DNA from: Streptomyces sp. DH24
GTDB lineage: Bacteria > Actinomycetota > Actinomycetes > Streptomycetales > Streptomycetaceae
NCBI RefSeq assembly: GCF_029813775.1
Contig: NZ_JARVKW010000026.1
Span: 1-64,000, forward strand
Length of the DNA: 64,000 nt
Direction of reading: 5' to 3'
Both the position numbers and the translations under genes were made by a program. Under the pieces are notes generated by a model, which ran no database searches, was not told the DNA's origin, and saw only the letters and a program-made list of their open reading frames with translations. The stretch's first letter is position 1, and each line of letters opens with the position of its first letter. Positions 18,082 to 26,686 of this stretch are shown here, piece by piece.

Positions 18082-18180
18082 ATGCTCGCGAACTTGGCAC
18101 TCACCTCGACCCGCACCGCCGGGTCCCTCGGTGCTGTCCGCGCTCGCTGTAGCTGTCGCTGTTGCTGTCCCGGCTGTTGA
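18082..18180 (+). CDS. Leaderless polycysteine leader peptide (uORF)
   Basis: A 32-codon ORF from ATG 18082 to TGA 18180. Its last ten residues are CSCRCCCPGC, so six of ten are Cys, in a genome where Cys is rare. The predicted transcription start coincides with the ATG and there is no Shine-Dalgarno sequence, implying leaderless translation. It ends 120 nt upstream of cysteine dioxygenase on the same strand. In mycobacteria, leaderless polycysteine ORFs are known to sense cysteine by ribosome stalling. Here the downstream gene degrades cysteine, so the regulatory logic should be inverted. An in-frame GTG two codons upstream is an alternative start. Confidence 0.65.
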   Translation: MLANLALTSTRTAGSLGAVRARCSCRCCCPGC

Positions 18181-18290
18181 GCCCCACGCGCTCCGGCTGA
18201 CGCCGAGTCCACGCGACCCGGTGCTGCTGTTCCCCCGCTTTCCCCTGCCTCCCCTTCTTTCTCCCTCCACGCCTTCACCGCCGAGGACCC
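18121..18290 (+). promoter_or_regulatory. Possible long-range pairing that hides the ribosome-binding site
   Basis: GGGTCCCTCGG (18121-18131, codons 14-17 of the leader ORF) is complementary to CCGAGGACCC (18281-18290), which contains the GAGGA ribosome-binding site of cysteine dioxygenase: ten pairs with one bulged C. Between them lies a pyrimidine-rich tract (about 18222-18275). Translation of the leader would break this helix. The pairing is seen in sequence; the mechanism is inference. Confidence 0.4.
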
Positions 18291-18299
18291 ACCGCACCC

Positions 18300-18812
18300 A
18301 TGAACAGCGACAGCGACCTCCAGATCGCCGGCGACATCCTTGAAGTCCCCCACCTCCTGCAGCCCCCGCGCGAGCACCCGGCCACCGTCGCCGAGTTCGT
18401 CGGCCTGGCGCGCTCCGTCGCCGCCGACCGCTCCCAGTGGGAGCACCTCGTGCGCTACGACGCGACCACGCGCTGGTACCACCGGCTGCGCACCGGCCCC
18501 GGCTACGAGGTCTGGCTGCTGTCCTGGCTGCCCGGACAGGGCAGCGGACCGCACGACCACGGCCCCTCCTCCGGCGTGCTGACCGTCCTGGACGGCACCT
18601 TGACCGAGCGCACCGGGCACGGCACGCACGCGTGGGGCCCGGGTGCGCAGCGCGTGTTCGCGCCGGGGTACGTGCACGAGGTGGTCAACGACACACTGGA
18701 GCCGGCGGTCAGCCTGCACGTGTACTACCCGGGCCTGACGGAGATGACGATGCACGCGGCCCACTGCACGGCCGCCGCACCGCACGAGCCGGCCGATGCC
18801 GTGACCGCGTGA
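18300..18812 (+). CDS. Cysteine dioxygenase
   Basis: A 170-residue cupin of the type I cysteine dioxygenase family, oxidising L-cysteine to cysteine sulfinate with O2 and Fe(II). The three-His iron site is visible as H85 and H87 in GPHDHGPSSG and H126 in PGYVHEVVN, and SLHVYYP is the late cupin strand. Bacterial members usually lack the Cys-Tyr crosslink of the mammalian enzyme. Start ATG 18300 has GAGGA 12 bases upstream, a long spacing, inside a segment complementary to the leader ORF. It is divergent from whiB. Confidence 0.9.
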   Translation: MNSDSDLQIAGDILEVPHLLQPPREHPATVAEFVGLARSVAADRSQWEHLVRYDATTRWYHRLRTGPGYEVWLLSWLPGQGSGPHDHGPSSGVLTVLDGTLTERTGHGTHAWGPGAQRVFAPGYVHEVVNDTLEPAVSLHVYYPGLTEMTMHAAHCTAAAPHEPADAVTA

Positions 18813-18901
18813 GGCACGCCCGTACCGGCCTGCCGGACCGCCCCGCCCGTCACCGTCCACACCCCTGACCGCGCCGGGCCGGCGGCTGACACACTGTTTC
18901 C

Positions 18902-19861
18902 ATGCGCATTGTGGTTCTGGCAGGCGGCATCGGCGGTGCCCGGTTCCTGCGCGGTCTGAAGCGGGCCGCGCCGGACGCCGACATCACGGTCATCGGCAAC
19001 ACCGGCGACGACATCCACCTCTTCGGTCTGAAGGTCTGCCCGGACCTCGACACGGTGATGTACACGCTCGGCGGCGGCATCAACGAGGAGCAGGGCTGGG
19101 GCCGCGCCGACGAGACCTTCCACCTCAAGGAGGAACTCGCGGCGTACGGCGTCGGGCCCGAGTGGTTCGGGCTGGGCGACCGGGACTTCGCCACGCACAT
19201 CGTGCGTACGCAGATGCTGGGCGCCGGCTTCCCGCTGAGCGCCGTCACCGAGGCCCTGTGCGACCGCTGGAAGCCGGGCGTCCGGCTCATCCCGATGTCC
19301 GACGACCGTGTCGAGACGCATGTCGCGGTCGAGCTGGACGGCGAGCGCCGGGCGATCCACTTCCAGGAGTACTGGGTGCGGCTGCGGGCCTCCGTGCCCG
19401 CCGAGGCGGTCGTCCCCGTCGGCGCCGAGCAGGCCAAGCCCGCGCCCGGCGTGCTGGAGGCCATCGCCGAGGCGGACGTGATCCTCTTCCCGCCCTCCAA
19501 CCCCGTTGTCTCCGTCGGCACGATCCTCGCCGTGCCCGGCATCCGCGAGGCGATCGCCGACGCCGGGGTGCCGGTCGTCGGCCTCTCCCCGATCGTCGGG
19601 GACGCACCCGTGCGCGGCATGGCCGACAAGGTGCTCGCGGCGGTCGGCGTGGAGGCGACGGCCGCGGCGGTCGCCGAGCACTACGGCTCCGGCCTGCTGG
19701 ACGGCTGGCTCGTCGACTCGGTCGACGCGGGCGCGGTCGAGCGCGTGGCGGCGGCCGGCATCCGCTGCCGGGCCGTGCCGCTGATGATGACCGACATCGA
19801 CGCGACGGCGCGGATGGCCCGCGAGGCACTCGCGCTCGCCGAGGAGGTACGGACGCCGTGA
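18902..19861 (+). CDS. fbiA: 2-phospho-L-lactate (phosphoenolpyruvyl) transferase
   Basis: A 319-residue FbiA/CofD enzyme that joins the activated phospho-acid to the deazaflavin Fo during coenzyme F420 synthesis. The N-terminus MRIVVLAGGIGGARFLRGL and the segment TVIGNTGDDIHLFGLKVCPDLDTVMYTLGG are diagnostic. ILFPPSNPVVSVGTILAVPG and GLSPIVGDAPVRGMADK are also conserved. Its TGA overlaps the GTG of fbiB by four bases, so the two are translationally coupled. Confidence 0.96.
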   Translation: MRIVVLAGGIGGARFLRGLKRAAPDADITVIGNTGDDIHLFGLKVCPDLDTVMYTLGGGINEEQGWGRADETFHLKEELAAYGVGPEWFGLGDRDFATHIVRTQMLGAGFPLSAVTEALCDRWKPGVRLIPMSDDRVETHVAVELDGERRAIHFQEYWVRLRASVPAEAVVPVGAEQAKPAPGVLEAIAEADVILFPPSNPVVSVGTILAVPGIREAIADAGVPVVGLSPIVGDAPVRGMADKVLAAVGVEATAAAVAEHYGSGLLDGWLVDSVDAGAVERVAAAGIRCRAVPLMMTDIDATARMAREALALAEEVRTP

Positions 19862-21168
19862 GCGCAGCCCCCGCGGACGGCTACCGGGTCTGGGCGGTGC
19901 CCGGCCTCCCCGAGGTCACGGCGGGCGACGACCTGGCCAAGCTGATCGCGGCCGCCGAGCCCGGCCTCGCGGACGGCGACGTCCTGCTCGTCACGTCGAA
20001 GATCGTGTCCAAGGCGGAGGGCCGGTCCGTCCGGGCCGCGGATCGCGAGGCCGCGATCGACGCCGAGACGGTACGGGTGGTCGCCAGGCGCGGCGCGCTG
20101 CGCATCGTGGAGAACCGGCAGGGCCTGGTCATGGCCGCCGCGGGAGTCGACGCCTCCAACACCCCGTCCGGCACGGTCCTGCTGCTGCCCGAGGACCCCG
20201 ACGCGTCGGCGCGCGCGATCCGCGCGGGGCTGCGGGACGCCCTCGGCGTCGACGTCGGCGTGATCGTCACCGACACCGCCGGCCGCCCCTGGCGCGCGGG
20301 GCTGACCGACATGGCGATCGGCGCGGCCGGCGTGCGCGTGATCGACGACCTGCGCGGCGGCACCGACGCGCACGGCAACCCGCTCAGCGCCACCGTCGTC
20401 GCCACGGCGGACGAACTGGCCGCCGCCGGCGACCTCGTGAAGGGCAAGGCAGCCGGGCTGCCCGTCGCGGTCGTACGGGGACTGCCGCACGTGGTCGCCG
20501 AGGACCACGGCGCCGGGGCGAGGGCCCTGGTGCGCGTCGCGCGCGACGACATGTTCCGCCTCGGCACGTCCGAGGCCGTACGGCAGGCGGTGACCGGACG
20601 TCGTACGGTCCGGTCGTTCACGGACGAGCCCGTGGACCCGGGCGCGGTACGCCGGGCGGTGGCCGCGGCCGTGACGGCGCCCGCCCCGCACCACACGACG
20701 CCGTGGCGTTTCGTCCTGCTGGAGTCGCAGGCGTCCCGCACCCGGCTGCTGGACGCGATGCGGGACGCGTGGATCGCGGACCTGCGGCGGGACGGCAGGA
20801 GCGAGGAGTCCGTCGCCAGGCGGATACGCCGCGGCGACGTCCTGCGCAACGCGCCGTACCTCGTCGTGCCGTGCCTGGTCATGGACGGCTCCCACACGTA
20901 CGGCGACCCGCGCCGGGACGCTGCCGAGCGGGAGATGTTCGTCGTCGCCGCGGGGGCGGGCGTGCAGAACTTCCTCGTCGCGCTCGCCGGGGAGCGGCTC
21001 GGTTCGGCCTGGGTGTCGTCCACGATGTTCTGCCGGGACGTCGTACGCCGGGTGCTGGACCTGCCGGACAGCTGGGACCCGATGGGCGCGGTGGCCGTGG
21101 GGCACCCGTCGGAGGACCCGCGCCCGCGCCCGGACCGGCGGCCGGACGCGTTCATAGAAGTGCGCTGA
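19858..21168 (+). CDS. fbiB: Coenzyme F420:L-glutamate ligase / dehydro-F420-0 reductase
   Basis: A 436-residue two-domain FbiB starting at GTG 19858. Residues about 1-240 are CofE-like gamma-glutamyl ligase (DVLLVTSKIVSKAEGR, IVTDTAGRPWRAGLTDMAIG). Residues about 250-436 are an FMN nitroreductase fold (GRRTVRSFTDEPVDPGAVRRAVAAA, PHHTTPWRFVLL), which in actinobacteria reduces dehydro-F420-0. It adds glutamates to make F420. It shares a four-base overlap with fbiA. Confidence 0.95.
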   Translation: MSAAPADGYRVWAVPGLPEVTAGDDLAKLIAAAEPGLADGDVLLVTSKIVSKAEGRSVRAADREAAIDAETVRVVARRGALRIVENRQGLVMAAAGVDASNTPSGTVLLLPEDPDASARAIRAGLRDALGVDVGVIVTDTAGRPWRAGLTDMAIGAAGVRVIDDLRGGTDAHGNPLSATVVATADELAAAGDLVKGKAAGLPVAVVRGLPHVVAEDHGAGARALVRVARDDMFRLGTSEAVRQAVTGRRTVRSFTDEPVDPGAVRRAVAAAVTAPAPHHTTPWRFVLLESQASRTRLLDAMRDAWIADLRRDGRSEESVARRIRRGDVLRNAPYLVVPCLVMDGSHTYGDPRRDAAEREMFVVAAGAGVQNFLVALAGERLGSAWVSSTMFCRDVVRRVLDLPDSWDPMGAVAVGHPSEDPRPRPDRRPDAFIEVR

Positions 21169-21253
21169 GCATCACGGAGTCACACGAACGGCACCCCTTC
21201 ACCCATACTCTCCTACTCTCGTAGGACACCTCCGCAACCCTGGGACCTCATCC

Positions 21254-22255
21254 GTGGCAGGACGTTTCGCACCCCGGTCCACGCGTACGACCGTGCGCGG
21301 TGGCCATGTCGCCGTGCCCGGGGGCGTGCCGCGGCAGGCGGCGGCGCCGCCGCGGGTGCGTACGTGGACGCCGGAGGGGCCGCTCGACCTGGGGCTGGTG
21401 CTCGGTCCGCTGCGGCGCGGGCCGGGCGACCCGACGTTCCGCGCGATGCCGGACGGCTCGGTGTGGCGGGCGAGCCGGACACCGGCCGGGCCGGGGACGC
21501 TCCGGGTCACCCGGTACGGCGACGAGATCCGCGGCGAGGCCTGGGGCCCGGGGGCCCAGTGGCTGCTGGACGGGCTTCCCGACCTCCTCGGCGCGGCGGA
21601 CGACCCGTCGCTGTTCGAGCCGCGGCACAAGCTGCTGGCGCTCACGAGGCATCGCCGGCCCGGACTGCGGCTGACGCGCACCGGACTGGTGCTGGAGTCG
21701 CTGATCCCGTCGGTCCTGGAACAGAAGGTCACGACGGTCGAGGCGTACCGGGCGTGGCGGCTGCTGGTGCGCAAGTACGGGGAGTCGGCGCCGGGGCCCG
21801 CGCCGGGGCGGATGTACGTCATGCCGGAGCCGCGGACGTGGGCGCTGATCCCGTCGTGGGAGTGGCACCGGGCCGGGGTCGACAACAAGCGGGCGTCCAC
21901 GATCCTGCGTGCGGTGCGGGTCGCCGCGCGGATGGAGGAGGCGACGCGGATGGAACCGGCGGCGGCGCAGGCGCGGTTGGAGGTCCTGCCGGGGATCGGG
22001 CCGTGGACGTCGGCGGAGACGGTGCAGCGCAGTCATGGGGCGCCGGACGCGGTGACCGTCGGGGATCTGCATCTGCCGGGGATCGTCGGGTGGGCGCTGG
22101 CGGGGGACCGGCGGGCCGACGACGCGGTGATGCTGGAGCTGTTGGCGCCGTATGCGGGGCAGCGGCACCGGGCGGCGCGGCTGATTCTGCTGAGCGGACA
22201 GGTGCCGGCGCGACGGGCGCCGCGGATGCCGGTGGGGGACATCGGGCGGCTGTGA
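21254..22255 (+). CDS. DNA-3-methyladenine glycosylase (AlkA-like, HhH-GPD)
   Basis: A 333-residue base-excision repair glycosylase. The helix-hairpin-helix is seen as LEVLPGIGPWTSAETVQRSHG, with the likely catalytic Asp just after it in AVTVGDLHLPGIVGWALAG. The N-terminal domain has GDEIRGEAWGPGAQWLLDGLPDLLGA, and SVLEQKVTTVEAYRAWRLLV starts the helical core. It probably removes alkylated purines. It follows fbiB by 85 bases and may be partly co-transcribed, but has no functional link to F420. Confidence 0.9.
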   Translation: MAGRFAPRSTRTTVRGGHVAVPGGVPRQAAAPPRVRTWTPEGPLDLGLVLGPLRRGPGDPTFRAMPDGSVWRASRTPAGPGTLRVTRYGDEIRGEAWGPGAQWLLDGLPDLLGAADDPSLFEPRHKLLALTRHRRPGLRLTRTGLVLESLIPSVLEQKVTTVEAYRAWRLLVRKYGESAPGPAPGRMYVMPEPRTWALIPSWEWHRAGVDNKRASTILRAVRVAARMEEATRMEPAAAQARLEVLPGIGPWTSAETVQRSHGAPDAVTVGDLHLPGIVGWALAGDRRADDAVMLELLAPYAGQRHRAARLILLSGQVPARRAPRMPVGDIGRL

Positions 22256-22857
22256 CGCGTTCCGCGTCGCGGTGAGCGGGGTGGCTTGCCGTCCGGCGTC
22301 GCGGTGCGCCCCGGCGCGGGGGTGTGCCGACGGCGTGACGGTCGCCGGGGTTGTCGTGTGCCCCGGCGGCGGCGTGCCCGCGGCTTGCGACGTGCCGCCG
22401 CCCGGCTGCACCGCCGCTCAGCTGTCCGGCGTTGCCCGGTCGCCCGGCGTTGCGCTGACCGCACGGGGTTCGCGCAGCCCGGCGCTACCGGGTTGCCGCC
22501 CGCGCCCACCCGTGCCGCCTCAGCGGCACGACTGCCCGCGGGGTGCGGCGTGCCGCCGCCGCAGCCGTCCGCGCGGGATAGGCGGGACGGGATGGGCCAC
22601 CGGGCCGCAGTCGCGTACGACGAGAAGGGGACGTGTCGGGGGGTGTCCGCCCGCAGCGGTTGGCGCGTCAACGCCAGCCAGTTGATAACTCACCGATTCC
22701 GCGCCGTTCCGAGGACGGACACCCCCCGGCGCGGCCCCGACCCACCCACCGAACCGACAGCGCAACGCGCGCCACTCACCGAACCCGCACAGGCCGCCGC
22801 AGGCATCACACCCGCCACCACCGACCCCGCACAGGCCGCCGGAAGCACCGGCAGGTC
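22256..22857. other. 600-bp convergent intergenic region
   Basis: This lies between the rightward glycosylase and the leftward nucleotidyltransferase. ORFs that cross it have Arg/Pro/Cys-rich composition and no ribosome-binding site, so I call no gene. It holds a long inverted repeat (see next entry). At 22736-22850 is a C/A-rich stretch in which CCCGCACAGGCCGCC occurs twice. Confidence 0.5.
22635..22730. repeat. Long inverted repeat with 66-nt loop
   Basis: GGGGGGTGTCCG (22638-22649) is perfectly complementary to CGGACACCCCCC (22716-22727). Three further pairs at the base, one a wobble, give about 15 bp. The loop has its own hairpin, TGGCG/CGCCA. It lies in the convergent gap and could be a terminator, an RNA element, or a protein site. 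Confidence 0.5.
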
Positions 22858-23940
22858 TCACGTGTCCGAGGAGAATCTCACCGCCCCCGCCGGTATCCGC
22901 GCGTCGCACCACACCCGCACCCCGTCGCGCAGTTCGTTGTCCGCGCCGACCACCGCGCCGTCCCCTATGACCGTCCCCGTCAGGATCGCGCGCGACCCCA
23001 CCCGCGCCCGGCTCCCGATCAGCGAGTCCGTGATCACCGCACCCGGTTCGATCACCGCGCCCGGCAGGATCGTGCTGCCGAACACGCGCGCCCCCTCCGC
23101 CACGAACGCCCCTTCCCCGACCACCGTGCCGCCCGCCAGCTTGGCGTCGGCCGCCACCGTCGCCGTGGGCAGCACCAGCCGGTCGCCGCAGCGCCCCGGC
23201 ACCGCGGGCGACGGCACCCGCCCCAGCACCAGGTCCGCCGACCCCCGCACGAACGCCGCCGGCGTCCCCAGGTCCAGCCAGTACGTCGAGTCGACCATCC
23301 CCTGCAGATGCGCCCCCGCGGCCAGCAGCTCCGGGAACGTCTCCCGCTCCACCGACACCGGCCGCCCCGCCGGAATCGTGTCGATCACCGAACGCCGGAA
23401 CACGTACGCCCCCGCGTTGATCTGGTCGGTGACGATCTCCTCCGGTGTCTGGGGCTTCTCCAGGAACGCCAGCACCCGTCCCGTGTCGTCCGTCGGGACC
23501 AGCCCGTAGGCCCGCGGGTCCGTCACCTTCGTCAGGTGCAGCGAGACGTCCGCGCCGGTCGTCTCGTGGGTGCGCACCAGGGCCCCGATGTCCAGCCCCG
23601 TCAGGATGTCCCCGTTGAAGACCAGCACCGGGTCGTCGGGCCCCGAGCGCAGCCGGGACGCGACGTTGCGGATGGCGCCGCCCGTCCCCAGCGGCTCCTC
23701 CTCCGTCACGTACTCGAGGTGCAGCCCCAGCGAGGAGCCGTCGCCGAAGTACGGCTCGAAGACCTCGGCCAGATAGGACGTGGCCAGGACGATGTGCTCG
23801 ACGCCCGCCGCCTTCGCCCTCGCCAACTGGTGCGTGAGGAAAGGCACCCCGGCCGCCCGGACCATGGGCTTCGGTGTGTGCACCGTGAGCGGGCGCAGCC
23901 GTGTGCCTTTGCCGCCGACCAGGAGGATCGCTTCTGTCAC
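22858..23940 (-). CDS. manC: Sugar-1-phosphate nucleotidyltransferase (probable mannose-1-phosphate guanylyltransferase)
   Basis: A 360-residue nucleotidyltransferase starting at GTG 23940 (VTEAILLVGGKGTRLRPLT). GGKGTRLRPLTVHTPKPM is the nucleotide-binding loop, VLVFNGDILTGLD carries the metal Asp, and FLEKPQTPEEIVTDQINAGAYVF is substrate-binding. The last 120 residues are a left-handed beta-helix of hexapeptide repeats (VVGEGAFVAEGARVFGST). By synteny it matches the mycobacterial GDP-mannose pyrophosphorylase Rv3264c, which suits mannose-1-P supplied by manB. Substrate is inferred, so the symbol is tentative. Confidence 0.85.
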   Translation of the reverse strand: MTEAILLVGGKGTRLRPLTVHTPKPMVRAAGVPFLTHQLARAKAAGVEHIVLATSYLAEVFEPYFGDGSSLGLHLEYVTEEEPLGTGGAIRNVASRLRSGPDDPVLVFNGDILTGLDIGALVRTHETTGADVSLHLTKVTDPRAYGLVPTDDTGRVLAFLEKPQTPEEIVTDQINAGAYVFRRSVIDTIPAGRPVSVERETFPELLAAGAHLQGMVDSTYWLDLGTPAAFVRGSADLVLGRVPSPAVPGRCGDRLVLPTATVAADAKLAGGTVVGEGAFVAEGARVFGSTILPGAVIEPGAVITDSLIGSRARVGSRAILTGTVIGDGAVVGADNELRDGVRVWCDARIPAGAVRFSSDT

Positions 23941-24050
23941 CTGTCGTCTCTGCTTCCTGCCGGGACCGGCCGAACTGTCTTTTCGGCCGGCCAGTGTATG
24001 CAGCCCGTTCCGTGGCGCCCTCGACGACCGTGCGGTGGCGGCGAACGCAC

Positions 24051-24084
24051 GAGTGTCCTGGGCCGGACCCGGCCCAGGACACTC
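24051..24084. terminator. Strong hairpin terminator after amidase
   Basis: GAGTGTCCTGGGCCG (24051-24065) and CGGCCCAGGACACTC (24070-24084) form a perfect 15-bp stem with a four-base GACC loop. It lies 80 bases downstream of the leftward amidase stop and upstream of the nucleotidyltransferase. There is no U-run. Confidence 0.8.
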
Positions 24085-24085
24085 T

Positions 24086-24157
<72 letters not shown>

Positions 24158-24163
24158 CCGCCC

Positions 24164-25609
24164 TCAGCGCCCCTGCAACCGCGCCGCCGCCGAGCGGGCG
24201 GAGCCGAGCTTGCCGTACAGCTTGCGGCCCGGGCACTCCGTGGCGAAGCCGTCACGGTGACCGGAGATGACATTGAGTCGTACGTACCTGCCCTTCCGGT
24301 AGAGGTTGCCGCCACCGGACTTCAGGTACGTCTTGCCGCGCGGGTTCATTCCGAACAGCCCGAGCTTCCACGCGGTGAGCCGCGAGACGGCCCGCACCGC
24401 GGAGGACGGCGGCTTGGACGAGCCGTAGGAGCCGAGAACGGCGATGCCCATGCTGTTGGAGTTGAAGCCGAGGGTGTGGGCGCCGAGGACCGGTTTCGCC
24501 ACGCCTCCCGCGCGTCCCTCGTAGATCTTTCCGCACTTGTCGATGAGGAAGTTGTAGCCGACGTCCCGCCAGCCCATGCTCTTGACGTGGTAGCGGTAGA
24601 TACCGCGAATGAGCGAAGGCACCTGTGAGCACCGGTAGTTGTTGCCCGAGGCGGTGTGGTGCACGAAGGCGGCCCTGACCTTCTTGGTGTAGACGAACTT
24701 CCGCTCGCGTAGCCCTTCGTTCGCCCCCCAGCCCCGCCGCGTGACGATGCCCGGACGCGGTCCGACGTACGGCTTCGCCCGCTGCCCATCGGCCCGTCGA
24801 GGCAGCTCCTGACCGGCCGGACGAGGCAGCTCCTGACCAGCCGGCCGAGGCAGCCCCCGCCCGGCCCACCGAGACAGTTCCCGCCCCGCCGGCCCGCGCA
24901 GCTTCCGCTCGTTCGACCGGAGCAGCTCCCGCTCGGTCTCCTCCCGGCTCAGGGCCGGGATCTCGGTCGCGCCCAGCGGCGCGAGGTCGGCGTTGGCGGC
25001 GGACGCCGCGGTCGCCTCGGCGTCGGGCGCGCCGCCGTAGCGGGAGCCGTCCGCGAACGCGCCCCGGTCGCCCGCGCCGGGGTCGACGAGTTCGAGCCGG
25101 AGGCCCATGTCGCCCAGGCTGCGCGTGCCGTCGGCCTCGGCACGCACCCGCACCTCCACGCCGTCCGACTCCCCCACCCACAGCGGCGCCGTGGCCCCGC
25201 GCACCCGCCCGGAGGCGCGCTCGGCGGTGTCCGGGTCGGCGGCGTGGTCGGCGTTGTGCGTCTCCAGGTCCTGCCAGCCGGACCAGGTGCCGGTGCCGGC
25301 GGCGCGGGTGCGGACCTGGACGCGGCCGTGCAGTTCGGCCTCGGGGTCGTCCCAGACGACGCCGACGAGCGAGAAGTGCCGCACGGCGCGGCGCGACAGG
25401 CCTTGTTCGGCGGCACCGGCGGCACCGGTGGCGCGGTCGCGGGCGAGGGGTTCGAGGGGCAGCGACTGGGTGCTGCCGGGGACGGGGTGCCCGGCGGCTT
25501 CCGCGGTCGGCGCCGGTCTGGCGGTCGCCGCGGTCGCGGGCGGGGTGAGCGGAAGGGCGAGAGCCGCCGCGCACGTGACACCGATCGAGGAAGCAAGGAA
25601 TCCACGCAT
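24164..25609 (-). CDS. Secreted N-acetylmuramoyl-L-alanine amidase (PGRP type)
   Basis: A 481-residue wall hydrolase starting MRGFLASSIGVTCAAALALPLTPPATA, a signal peptide, with AGGAG next to the ATG. A beta-rich N-terminal region (about 70-200) is followed by a linker with repeats of LPRPAGQE near 270-300. The PGRP/amidase domain begins at GWGANEGLR and carries zinc-site AAFVHHTASGNNY, the turn GYNFLIDKCGKIYEGRAGG and the second His in GAHTLGFNSNSMGIA. It should cut the bond between muramic acid and the stem peptide. Confidence 0.92.
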   Translation of the reverse strand: MRGFLASSIGVTCAAALALPLTPPATAATARPAPTAEAAGHPVPGSTQSLPLEPLARDRATGAAGAAEQGLSRRAVRHFSLVGVVWDDPEAELHGRVQVRTRAAGTGTWSGWQDLETHNADHAADPDTAERASGRVRGATAPLWVGESDGVEVRVRAEADGTRSLGDMGLRLELVDPGAGDRGAFADGSRYGGAPDAEATAASAANADLAPLGATEIPALSREETERELLRSNERKLRGPAGRELSRWAGRGLPRPAGQELPRPAGQELPRRADGQRAKPYVGPRPGIVTRRGWGANEGLRERKFVYTKKVRAAFVHHTASGNNYRCSQVPSLIRGIYRYHVKSMGWRDVGYNFLIDKCGKIYEGRAGGVAKPVLGAHTLGFNSNSMGIAVLGSYGSSKPPSSAVRAVSRLTAWKLGLFGMNPRGKTYLKSGGGNLYRKGRYVRLNVISGHRDGFATECPGRKLYGKLGSARSAAARLQGR

Positions 25610-25769
25610 GCTCCTGATCCTGGACACAATCAGACTTATCTGTCCATCCGGGACTTGACGGACTGTCGGCTGCTCACTCCCCGGATTCCCCCGAACCGGT
25701 GGCACGCGGAGGGCGGTCCACCTGGCCGGAGCGCCCCGCGCGCCCCGCCGCCCGCGTACGCTTGCCCGG

Positions 25770-26525
25770 GTGAACGCCACCGACCGCACCCCTGCCGACC
25801 TGCTGGGTTCCGCGCTCGCCGCGGACCCGGGACGCCCTCTGGTGACCTTCTACGACGACGCCACGGGCGAGCGCGTGGAATTGTCCGTGGCCACCTTCGC
25901 CAATTGGGTGGCCAAGACCGCCAACCTCCTCCAGGACGAACTGTCCGCCGAACCCGGCGACCGGGTCGCGCTGCTGCTGCCCGCGCACTGGCAGACGGCG
26001 GCGTGGCTGCTGGCGTGCGCGTCGGTCGGCGTGATCGCGGACGTCGGCGGGGAGCCGGCGGCGGCCGACCTGGTGGTGAGCGGTCCCGACACGCTGGAGG
26101 CGGCGCGGGCCTGCTCCGGCGCACGGGTGGCGCTCGCGCTGCGCCCGCTCGGAGGCCGCTTCCCGCAGCCGCCGGAGGGCTTCGCCGACTACGCGGTGGA
26201 GGTGCCGGGGCAGGGCGACCGCTTCGTGCCGTACGCGCCGGTCGACCCGGAGGAGCCCGCGCTGATCGTGGCGGGACGGGAGTTCAGCGGCGCGGAGGTC
26301 GTCGAACGGGCGCGCGCGGAGGCGACGGCGCTCGGGCTGACGGGGCCGGGTTCGCGCATCCTGTCCGGGCTGCCGTACGACACGTGGGAGGGCCTGAACG
26401 CCGGGCTGTACGCGCCGCTGGCCACCGGCGGGTCGGTCGTGCTGTGCCGGAACCTGGAGCGGCTGGACGCGGACGCCCTGGACAAGCGGATCGAGAGCGA
26501 ACGGGTCACGACGGTCGCCCGCTGA
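25770..26525 (+). CDS. TIGR03089 family protein (AMP-binding-like fragment)
   Basis: A 251-residue protein starting at GTG 25770 (VNATDRTPADLLGSALAADPGRPLVTFYDD). It resembles the N-terminal part of acyl-CoA synthetases (ERVELSVATFANWVAKTANLLQDEL, PGDRVALLLPAHWQTAAWLLA) but stops at about half the usual length and lacks the ATP-binding core. This short form is a known actinobacterial family located next to LCP genes, as in mycobacteria. Its role is unknown; it is unlikely to be an active ligase. Confidence 0.8.
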   Translation: MNATDRTPADLLGSALAADPGRPLVTFYDDATGERVELSVATFANWVAKTANLLQDELSAEPGDRVALLLPAHWQTAAWLLACASVGVIADVGGEPAAADLVVSGPDTLEAARACSGARVALALRPLGGRFPQPPEGFADYAVEVPGQGDRFVPYAPVDPEEPALIVAGREFSGAEVVERARAEATALGLTGPGSRILSGLPYDTWEGLNAGLYAPLATGGSVVLCRNLERLDADALDKRIESERVTTVAR

Positions 26526-26686
26526 CCGGACGCACCACCGCCGACCTCGCCCCGCTCGCCCCCGCCCTCACCCACTCGCCGCTCTCACCCGTTCAGCCCC
26601 CGCAGACCCATCCCCCGCCCGGCATCCGCGTCATCGTCGTAGGAGCACGCACCACACGCCCGTACGCCGTGAGGGGTGGACCAGAC

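Noticed and set aside
22272..22685. A 137-codon rightward ORF in the convergent gap
   Set aside because: It has no ribosome-binding site, a composition rich in Arg, Pro and Cys, no recognisable fold, and it runs through the inverted repeat. Long chance ORFs are common at this GC content.
25770..26525. A truncated, broken acyl-CoA synthetase pseudogene
   Set aside because: The short form is a conserved actinobacterial family (TIGR03089) in the same genomic position in mycobacteria, with an intact frame, so it is a real gene.
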